Origin: Acidobacteriaceae bacterium
Lineage (GTDB): Bacteria; Acidobacteriota; Terriglobia; Terriglobales; Acidobacteriaceae
Length of the DNA stretch: 64,000 bases
NCBI GenBank assembly: GCA_003134995.1
Contig: PLDC01000024.1
Coordinates: 124,001-188,000 of the forward strand
Reading direction: 5' to 3'
The translations under genes were made by a program, and so were the position numbers. Of the stretch, positions 44,623 through 51,459 are shown in pieces (position 1 is the stretch's first letter; each line of letters begins with the position of its first letter). A model generated the notes under the pieces. That model saw only the letters and a list, made by a program, of their open reading frames with translations, was not told the DNA's origin and did not search any database.

Positions 44623-45684
44623 ATGGCAAACAATAACGGATTTCATTCATCCCGCTCTCACAACCTCCGGTCGTTATTCAGCTTGTTCTCAAGCGATCTG
44701 GCCATCGATCTGGGCACAGCCAACACTCTGGTCTACGCGCGCGGTAAAGGCATCGTGGTCAACGAACCTTCGATTGTCGCCATCAACAAGAACACGGGTG
44801 AAGTGGAAGCCGTGGGCAAAGAAGCGAAAGAGATGCTGGGGCGGACGCCGGGCAACATCGTCGCGATCAAACCGATGAAGGACGGCGTGATTGCCGACTT
44901 CAAAGTCACCGAGAAGATGCTGAACTACTTTATTCAGAAGGCGCACAACCGCAAGATGCTGGTGCATCCGCGAATTGTGATCGGGGTGCCCTCGGAAATT
45001 ACGCAGGTAGAAAAGCGCGCGGTCATGGACTCGGCCTATCGCGCCAAAGCCAGCGAAGTGCATCTCGTAGAACAAGCCATGGTCGCGGCAATTGGTGCGG
45101 GACTGCCCATCACCGAACCGAGCGGCAACATGGTGGTCGACATCGGCGGCGGCACGACCGACATCGCAGTGATTTCGTTGAGCGGCATCGTCTACTCGCG
45201 GTCGGTGCGGATGGCAGGCAACCAGATGGATGAAGCCATCATGAATTATCTGAAGCGGAAATATAACTTGCTGATCGGCGAGCGCACCGCCGAGCAGATT
45301 AAAATGGAGATCGGCTCGGCGCATCAGCTCGACAAGCCGATGACCATGGAGATCAAAGGGCGCAACCTGATCGAAGGTGTGCCCAAGACCATCACGGTCG
45401 ACGACGGCGAGATTCGCGAGTCACTCAGCGAGTGCGTTTCGACGATCATGAATGCGATTCGAGTAGCCCTCGAGCGCACGCCACCAGAACTTTCCGCCGA
45501 CATCAGCGACCGAGGCATCGTGCTGACCGGCGGCGGCGCGCTGCTGAAAAATCTGGACAAACGCATCCGCGAAGAAACCGGATTGCCAGTTTCCATCGCC
45601 GACGATCCGCTGTGCAGCGTAGTTCTGGGCACCGGCAAAATGCTCAGCGACTTCAAGCTGCTGCGCAAGATTTCTATCGAGTAA
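44623..45684 (+). CDS. mreB: Rod-shape-determining actin homolog MreB
   Basis: A 353-residue actin-fold ATPase that forms membrane-associated filaments steering lateral wall synthesis. Phosphate motif 1 is AIDLGTANTLVYARGKGI near residues 26-43. Phosphate 2 is VVDIGGGTTDIAVISL, and the adenosine motif is GIVLTGGGALLKNLD. The N-terminal extension of about 20 residues (NNNGFHSSRSHNLRSLFSLF) may aid membrane contact. First gene of the elongasome cluster. Confidence 0.97.
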   Translation: MANNNGFHSSRSHNLRSLFSLFSSDLAIDLGTANTLVYARGKGIVVNEPSIVAINKNTGEVEAVGKEAKEMLGRTPGNIVAIKPMKDGVIADFKVTEKMLNYFIQKAHNRKMLVHPRIVIGVPSEITQVEKRAVMDSAYRAKASEVHLVEQAMVAAIGAGLPITEPSGNMVVDIGGGTTDIAVISLSGIVYSRSVRMAGNQMDEAIMNYLKRKYNLLIGERTAEQIKMEIGSAHQLDKPMTMEIKGRNLIEGVPKTITVDDGEIRESLSECVSTIMNAIRVALERTPPELSADISDRGIVLTGGGALLKNLDKRIREETGLPVSIADDPLCSVVLGTGKMLSDFKLLRKISIE

Positions 45685-45690
45685 GCTCAA

Positions 45691-45782
45691 GTCCCGAGTT
45701 GCGAGTCCCGAGTACTCACTTCCAGGCAGCGACGCGAACTGTTAGTGGTTTTTCTCGGGACTCGGGACTCAGTACTCGCAAC
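45691..45782. repeat. Heptamer array G: inverted GTCCCGA arms between mreB and mreC
   Basis: The left arm 45691-45718 (gtcccga, gttgcga, gtcccga, gtactca) and the right arm 45755-45782 (tcgggac, tcgggac, tcagtac, tcgcaac) are reverse complements in word content. The left arm starts seven bases after the mreB stop, and the right arm ends seven bases before the mreC ATG. Confidence 0.92.
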
Positions 45783-45789
45783 TGAAGTT

Positions 45790-47097
45790 ATGGAATCCTT
45801 TCTCGGCCGTTACCGCAACCTGACCATTCTCGTGGGAGTGTTGTTTCTGCAGGTGCTGGGACTCGCGGTGCAGGTGAAGCGCAGCGGTGACGCGGAAAAC
45901 ACGCGCCTGATCCGCGTCTGGGCGGTAAGGGCCATCACTCCTTTCGAGCGTGCGCTGGTCTGGGGCCAAAACGGCAGCAGCGACCTCTGGCACAACTATT
46001 TTTTCCTGCGCGGAGTGCGCGCCGAGAACCGGCGCCTCAATAAAGAAATCGAGGAAATGCGGCTGCAAGAAGTCCGGATGAAAGAAGACGCCGCCCAAGC
46101 CCAGCGGCTGCAATCCCTCCTTGCCTTCAAAGAGCAGTTCATCGTTAAGCCCCTCGCCGCACAGGTCATTGGCTCAAGTGGAAGCGATCTTTCCCGGTCC
46201 GTTTATATCGACAAAGGTTCAAATGAGGGCGTTGCGCAGGATATGGCGGTCATCACAGCGGGCGGCATCGTGGGCAAGGTGTTGCACGCGTATCCTTCCA
46301 CGTCTCTGGTGCTGATGATCAACGATCAGAGCAGCGGTGTGGGAGCGATGCTCGAGAAGTCGCGGTTGCAGGGTGTCGTGCGCGGGACGCCCAACGGCGA
46401 GTTGGTGATGGAACGTGTGATGAGTGACGAGCAGGTCTCTCCGGGAGATACCGTGCTGAGCAGTGGAGGCGATCAGATCTTTCCTAAAGGGCTTCCGCTG
46501 GGCACGGTGAGCAAAGTAAGTCCGGGAAGAGAAATGTTTCTGAACATTCACGTGAAGCCGGCCGCGGATCTGAGCCGGATAGAAGAAGTGCTGGTGGTAA
46601 CGGAAAAGCAAGAACGGGCGCCGATAGCGGAGAGCGGCGGGAGGGTGCGCGCGGCGGATATTCTGGCGCAGCGCCTGCCGTCAGTGCCCGAGAAACCTGC
46701 CGTGGTTGCCGGACCCTCCGCTCCCGCGGCAAATGTTCCAGGCGGCGCGGCTGAGCCGGGATCGACTGCAGGTGTAAAGCCCCCGCCCAACGCTGCAGTC
46801 AAACCTCTAACTGGAACTGGGACGACTGTTGAAGTTCTGAAGAAAGTTGCGCAGATGCCAATTGTCGGGGATTCCGGCGCAAAGAGTTCTTCTAGCAGCG
46901 GGGCTGCGTCGAGCGCGGTTCCAAGCTCTACGGCCAACACCGGCTCGAAGCCCGCGACGAAACCCGCGTCGAAGACCGAGACGAAGACCGAGACGAAATC
47001 TGCGGCCACCACTGCAAAACCGACTGCAGCTCCCCCTAAACCTTCGAACTCGCCGTCCAATCCTAAACCCGCTGCAACGGAAGACAATCCCCACTAG
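45790..47097 (+). CDS. mreC: Rod-shape-determining protein MreC
   Basis: About 435 residues. One membrane helix (about 8-25, LTILVGVLFLQVLGLAVQV), a coiled coil at about 60-110 (NRRLNKEIEEMRLQEVRMKEDAAQAQRLQSL), and the periplasmic MreC beta core at about 115-270 (VIGSSGSDLSRSVYIDKGSNEGV, GGIVGKV, SLVLMINDQSSGVGA). The last 160 residues are a Pro/Ala/Ser/Thr/Lys-rich tail not found in the E. coli protein. It links MreB to PBP2. The start at 45790 (MESFLGRY) directly follows heptamer array G, with no clear ribosome site. Confidence 0.95.
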   Translation: MESFLGRYRNLTILVGVLFLQVLGLAVQVKRSGDAENTRLIRVWAVRAITPFERALVWGQNGSSDLWHNYFFLRGVRAENRRLNKEIEEMRLQEVRMKEDAAQAQRLQSLLAFKEQFIVKPLAAQVIGSSGSDLSRSVYIDKGSNEGVAQDMAVITAGGIVGKVLHAYPSTSLVLMINDQSSGVGAMLEKSRLQGVVRGTPNGELVMERVMSDEQVSPGDTVLSSGGDQIFPKGLPLGTVSKVSPGREMFLNIHVKPAADLSRIEEVLVVTEKQERAPIAESGGRVRAADILAQRLPSVPEKPAVVAGPSAPAANVPGGAAEPGSTAGVKPPPNAAVKPLTGTGTTVEVLKKVAQMPIVGDSGAKSSSSSGAASSAVPSSTANTGSKPATKPASKTETKTETKSAATTAKPTAAPPKPSNSPSNPKPAATEDNPH

Positions 47098-47098
47098 C

Positions 47099-47617
47099 GT
47101 GCCCATCACTTACACATCGGGCGAGCAGATCGAGGTTTACCGGTTCAGCATTCCGGTGACCGTGGGCGTGCCGCTGCTGGCGCTGCTGCTGCAAGGGTTC
47201 TTGCCCATACGGTTTCCCTTGTTTGCCTACCTCGACCTGCCCTTGCTGGTAACAATTTTCTTTGCCATGGCGCGGCGCAATCCCGTCTCCGGACTGTTTA
47301 CCGGAGCCGCCATCGGGCTGGCGCAGGACATGCTGGGCCACCATCCAATCGGACTCTACGGCATCGCCAAAACCGTGGTTGGCTATGGGGCGTCGTCGCT
47401 GGGTGCGAAGCTCGACGTCGAAAATGCCGGAGCTAGATTCCTCGTCACGATGGGTTTTTACCTGATTCACGCTGCTGTCTATTTCACCGTGGCGCGCGGC
47501 ATGGTCAACCTAACGCTCGACTGGAGCTGGACCCGGGGAATTTTAGCCGGGCTGGCGAACGCGATCCTGGGCGTAGCGATTTACTTCGTGCTCGATAAAT
47601 TCAAGCAGAGAACTTAG
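47099..47617 (+). CDS. mreD: Rod-shape-determining protein MreD
   Basis: About 172 residues, with five or six membrane helices (VGVPLLALLLQGFLPIRFPLFAYLDLPLLVTIFFA, GLFTGAAIGLAQDMLG, RFLVTMGFYLIHAAVYF, ILAGLANAILGVAIYFVL). The GAAIGLAQDMLGHHPIGLYGIAKTVVGY segment is the recognisable MreD part. The GTG start lies one base after the mreC stop, so translation is coupled. The open frame reading upstream through mreC is a shadow. Confidence 0.9.
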   Translation: MPITYTSGEQIEVYRFSIPVTVGVPLLALLLQGFLPIRFPLFAYLDLPLLVTIFFAMARRNPVSGLFTGAAIGLAQDMLGHHPIGLYGIAKTVVGYGASSLGAKLDVENAGARFLVTMGFYLIHAAVYFTVARGMVNLTLDWSWTRGILAGLANAILGVAIYFVLDKFKQRT

Positions 47618-47620
47618 GGG

Positions 47621-47820
47621 CGGGCTTCGGGCTTCGGCTTTCGGGCTTCAAGCGACCCGCGCCAAGCAAGACGCGTGACCTTCGTGTCGGAGAAGCGGTC
47701 CGCGCCTACGACTGCCGGATTACAATGTATCTAACTTCCTAAGGGGATAAAAACGGCTGGGGTCCAACGAGCGAAGGCGCAGCAGCAGCGCCGAAGCCCG
47801 GAGCCCGAAGCCCGAAGCTC
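47621..47820. repeat. Heptamer array H: inverted CGGGCTT / GAAGCCC arms flanking the mreD-mrdA gap
   Basis: The left arm 47621-47648 (cgggctt, cgggctt, cggcttt, cgggctt) starts four bases after the mreD stop. The right arm 47793-47820 (gaagccc, ggagccc, gaagccc, gaagctc) ends one base before the mrdA ATG. The arms are reverse complements and bracket the 144-base centre of the gap, which shows no other feature. Confidence 0.92.
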
Positions 47821-47821
47821 G

Positions 47822-49807
47822 ATGTTCGGACGCGACGACAAAGTTTCGGCAATCCGCCTGACGGCGGCGCAGTACATGATCCTGGCCATCTTTCTTGTGC
47901 TGGCTTATGGACTGTGGCGGCTGCAAGTGATGCAGAGCGGCTATTACGCCTCCGCGGCCCAGAAAAACGAAATTCGCAATGTGCCCATCCTCGCGCCTCG
48001 GGGCAAAATTCTCGATCGCGAAGGCCGCATCATCGTCGATAACTACCCATCATTCTCTGCGCTGCTCCTGCGTGATTCTTCCCGTGACCTGAATGCCGAT
48101 GCGGATTTGATTGCCCAAGGCCTGCACCTCGACGCAACCGAAGTGCGTACGAGAATCCGGCATTTCGCCTCCATGCCGCAATACCAGCCGATCTTTCTGA
48201 AAGAAGACATCACTCCGGACGAGCTGGCGTTTATCGACGCGCATCGCAACGAACTGCCGGAGTTGGACACGATCGTCGCCCATCGCAGGTTGTATCCGCG
48301 CAACGGATTCATGGCCCACCTGATCGGCTATGTCGGCGAAGTCACGGAAGACATGCTCAACCAGCCGCAGTTCGAACTCTACAACCCCGGCGATGTCGTG
48401 GGAGTCTCGGGCGTCGAGCGGCAATACAACAACGCATTGATGGGAAAAAACGGGGCGCGGCGCGCCCTCGTAAACAGCCACGGTCGCGAAATCGGGTTGC
48501 TCGGCGAGACCGAGGCAGTCCCCGGAAAACAATTGAAGCTGACCGTGGATATTGATTTGCAAATTGCTGCCGAGGAAGCGCTTGAAGGGAAGAACGGCGC
48601 CGTTGTCGCAATGGATCCGCGTACCGGCGAAATCCTCGCTATGGTGAGCCGGCCGACCTTCGATCCCCAAAGTTTTTCGGTGCGGGTGTCACGCGATCAA
48701 TGGAGCAAGCTGGTCAATGATGAAGACCATCCGCTCATGAACAAGGCGATTCAAGCGCAACTCGCGCCGGGGTCGACGTTCAAAATCATTATGGCGACTG
48801 CCGGCCTGCAGGAAGGCATCGCGCAGGACCTGCATGTGAACTGCACCGGCGGGGGAATTTTCTACGGACGTTATTTCAAATGCTGGATCTCAGCGCGGCA
48901 TCAATCGCACGGCGCCGTCGACATTGTGAAGGGAATTTACCAATCCTGCGATGTGTTCTTTTACACGCTCGGAGAAAAGCTTGGCATTGACCGCATCGCC
49001 AGGTACGCAACGGCGCTGGGCATGGGGCAGAAAACGGGAATCGATCTGCCGCAGGAAGTGAGCGGGGTGATGCCGTCCGAACAGTGGAAGATCCGGAACT
49101 TCAAGCAGAAATGGTTTGCCGGGGAGACGATCTCGGTGAGCATCGGGCAAGGCGCAGTGGCGGCAACGCCCATCCAGATGGCGCGCGCCTTCGGCGCGAT
49201 CGCCAGCGGAGGCCGCATGGTTCGGCCGCATGTGACCAATCCCACAGATTTGCCGCCGGGCATAATTCCAGCGCAGAACCTTCAGGATGAAGTGACGATT
49301 CCGATCGACCCGAAAAATTGGGAGATCATTACCGACGCTATGGCGCAGGTCGTCAGCCCAGTGGGCACCGCAGGCGCGTCGGCGATCAAAGGCGTAGACA
49401 TGGCCGGCAAGACCGGCAGCGCCCAGACTGTCAGCAACGCGCTGAAGGCCAAGATGAGCGCCAGCGACAAGGCCAAGCACAAAGACAATGGCTGGTTCGT
49501 CGGAGTCGAGCCGCGGCGCAATCCGGAAATTGTCGTGTGCGCCCTGTTCGAAGAAGGCGAGCACGGCTCCTTGGCCGCCCACGTAGTTTCGAAAGTGATC
49601 GAAGCCTACGTAGAGAAGCAACGCCGTCAACCGGCGAAGATGGCATCGGCGAAGGCCGCAGCCAACGCGGAAATCGGCGCAGTATGGACCGAGCCGGACG
49701 AAGATGGCGGCGAGCAGAAGCTGCAAGGCGGCCACTTTTTTCTGGACACAGCAAAACGCCCGCTAGCGGTCATGACGGCCGCGCCGGGAATGGCGCAGAC
49801 GCATTGA
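47822..49807 (+). CDS. mrdA: Penicillin-binding protein 2 (elongasome transpeptidase)
   Basis: A 661-residue class B PBP that crosslinks peptidoglycan during elongation. Membrane helix about 17-35, then the dimerisation domain starting ILAPRGKILDREGRIIVDN. The transpeptidase domain has the active-site Ser in APGSTFKI (about 318), YQSCDVFF (about 372-379, the SxN-equivalent motif) and KTGSAQ (about 530). The C-terminal tail of about 50 residues is acidic and non-conserved. There is no ribosome site: heptamer array H ends one base before the ATG. Confidence 0.95.
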   Translation: MFGRDDKVSAIRLTAAQYMILAIFLVLAYGLWRLQVMQSGYYASAAQKNEIRNVPILAPRGKILDREGRIIVDNYPSFSALLLRDSSRDLNADADLIAQGLHLDATEVRTRIRHFASMPQYQPIFLKEDITPDELAFIDAHRNELPELDTIVAHRRLYPRNGFMAHLIGYVGEVTEDMLNQPQFELYNPGDVVGVSGVERQYNNALMGKNGARRALVNSHGREIGLLGETEAVPGKQLKLTVDIDLQIAAEEALEGKNGAVVAMDPRTGEILAMVSRPTFDPQSFSVRVSRDQWSKLVNDEDHPLMNKAIQAQLAPGSTFKIIMATAGLQEGIAQDLHVNCTGGGIFYGRYFKCWISARHQSHGAVDIVKGIYQSCDVFFYTLGEKLGIDRIARYATALGMGQKTGIDLPQEVSGVMPSEQWKIRNFKQKWFAGETISVSIGQGAVAATPIQMARAFGAIASGGRMVRPHVTNPTDLPPGIIPAQNLQDEVTIPIDPKNWEIITDAMAQVVSPVGTAGASAIKGVDMAGKTGSAQTVSNALKAKMSASDKAKHKDNGWFVGVEPRRNPEIVVCALFEEGEHGSLAAHVVSKVIEAYVEKQRRQPAKMASAKAAANAEIGAVWTEPDEDGGEQKLQGGHFFLDTAKRPLAVMTAAPGMAQTH

Positions 49808-49852
49808 GCCGAAGGATGCGAGGGCCAGAACCGAAACGAAGTCGACCGAGTT

Positions 49853-49880
49853 AGCTAGGAGCTAGAAGCTAGAAGCTGCC
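49853..49880. repeat. Heptamer array I: AGCTAGA units before rodA
   Basis: Units agctagg, agctaga, agctaga and agctgcc end three bases before the rodA ATG. Read in reverse they match the AGCTTCT/AGCTCCT words of array B before uvrB. Confidence 0.88.
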
Positions 49881-49883
49881 TTT

Positions 49884-50981
49884 ATGAGCCGTTACGTTTC
49901 ATTCCGCGATTTCGACTGGCTCCTGCTGATCTTTGTCCTCATGATCTGCGGGCTCGGCGTAACGGAGATCCACAGCGCCACCATGCACACCAAGTTCGCT
50001 GGCTCTCACATCAAACAGATTTACTGGATTCTCGGCGGTGTCGGCGCGATGTTTCTGCTCAGCGCCGTGAACTACCAGTTGTTACTGGATAGAATTCACT
50101 GGTTTTATATCGCGGGAGTGGCCTCCTTGATGGCGGTGCTCGTCTTCGGCCAAAAATATCTGGGAGCGCGCCGCTGGATCAAGATGCCCGGCGGAAACCA
50201 CTTCCAACCCTCCGAGTGGGTGAAGCTGATTCTTATTCTGTCGGTGGCAAAGTATTTTGCCGACCTCCGGCATCGAGAACTGTCTTGGCCGGATTTCATC
50301 AAGGCCGGGGCCATCGTCGGCATTCCCATGCTGATGGTGTTGGCGCAACCCGATCTTGGCACCGCCCTCACCTACGTTCCCATCGCCATCATGGGTGTAT
50401 TTCTAGGCGGCATGCAGTGGAAGCAGGGGGTGTTGGTCGCGCTGCTGGCTTTGATTGGCGTAGGAGCAGTCTTCTTCGTCCCCCGAGTGCACGTTCTAAA
50501 GTCTTATCAGAAACAGCGCCTCACCAGCTTCATGGACCCCGAGAACGATCCCCAGGGGACGGGGTACCAAGTTGAGCAATCCAAGATTGCCGTAGGTTCT
50601 GGGGGCTTGTGGGGCGGTAAAGGCTCGCAAACCCACGGTGCGTTCCTGCCCGTCCCACAAACGGACTTTATTTTCGCGGCTTTCTCAGAGGAGCACGGAT
50701 TCGTGGGCGCTCTGGGGGTTCTGCTGTTATACTTCATTGTGCTGATGCGTTTGACCCAGAACGCTCAAACCGCGCCCGACCGCGCGGGCACGTTCGTGGT
50801 GATGGGTGTGGTGGCTGTGCTTAGCTTCCATATCCTGGTCAATGTCGGCATGGTGGTCGGTTTTATGCCGGTCACCGGAATACCCCTGCCGCTAATGAGT
50901 TACGGAGGGTCTTCCGTGTTGTTTATGTTCCTGGCGCTGGGGATGGTGATGAATGTCCGAATGCGCCGCTTTGTGAATTAG
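49884..50981 (+). CDS. rodA: SEDS glycosyltransferase RodA
   Basis: A 365-residue polytopic membrane protein of the SEDS family. It polymerises lipid II into glycan strands together with PBP2, encoded just upstream. About ten helices are visible. Conserved motifs include GARRWIKMPGGNHFQPSEWVKL, LAQPDLGTAL, GTGYQVEQSKIAVGSGGLWGKG and TDFIFAAFSEEHGFVGA, ending GMVVGFMPVTGIPLPLMSYGGSS. The ATG follows heptamer array I by three bases. Confidence 0.96.
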   Translation: MSRYVSFRDFDWLLLIFVLMICGLGVTEIHSATMHTKFAGSHIKQIYWILGGVGAMFLLSAVNYQLLLDRIHWFYIAGVASLMAVLVFGQKYLGARRWIKMPGGNHFQPSEWVKLILILSVAKYFADLRHRELSWPDFIKAGAIVGIPMLMVLAQPDLGTALTYVPIAIMGVFLGGMQWKQGVLVALLALIGVGAVFFVPRVHVLKSYQKQRLTSFMDPENDPQGTGYQVEQSKIAVGSGGLWGGKGSQTHGAFLPVPQTDFIFAAFSEEHGFVGALGVLLLYFIVLMRLTQNAQTAPDRAGTFVVMGVVAVLSFHILVNVGMVVGFMPVTGIPLPLMSYGGSSVLFMFLALGMVMNVRMRRFVN

Positions 50982-51101
50982 CCGGCTGTGGGCTTGCTGA
51001 TTCAACGGGATTAAGTACCACGTTTCACGATCCTTAAGCTGGATTCCTGAATCCATTCTTGAACTTTGTTCTTGAATACGGGAAGACAGCAGGAAGTAGT
51101 T

Positions 51102-51121
51102 GCTGCGCCAGTAGGCGCAGC
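51102..51121 (+). promoter_or_regulatory. Hairpin in the long leader before the RNase E/G gene
   Basis: GCTGCGCC-AGTA-GGCGCAGC is a perfect 8-bp stem with a 4-base loop, followed by CCCCAAAAATAT. It lies within a 478-base gap (50982-51459) that holds no credible ORF. In Enterobacteria the rne leader mediates autoregulation, so a structured leader here would fit. GGGAG-AAAC-CTCCC near 51330 is a second small hairpin. Confidence 0.4.
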
Positions 51122-51459
51122 CCCAAAAATATCGATCGTCCTCGCGTAAAGGGGGCATTTCACCGGCTGTCGAGCAGTCGAAGGCCGGGCAGGATTGAAG
51201 CTATAACGCTGCTGGCAGGGAAACGGCCCCCCGACCTATAAACGGTCTGAGAGTGCGGTCACAAACCCGGCAGACGCAAAGCGAAACAGTGCAAAAGATA
51301 CCCAAGCTTGAGCAGCGGATTCGGCCAGGGAGAAACCTCCCCAGCCCCACCCGTCCCCCATGCGGGGCCACTATCGCGACGCTCGATCCTCCCGTTTCCT
51401 TCCTCGCTTCGCCCCGGTGAAACCCGTCCGGCTTTAAGCCGCGCGGGACCGGAGTGTCC

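Noticed and set aside
50982-51459. tRNA, tmRNA, SRP RNA or RNase P RNA in the long gap before the RNase E/G gene
   Set aside because: No acceptor stem, T-loop or conserved core of any of these RNAs could be found by eye.
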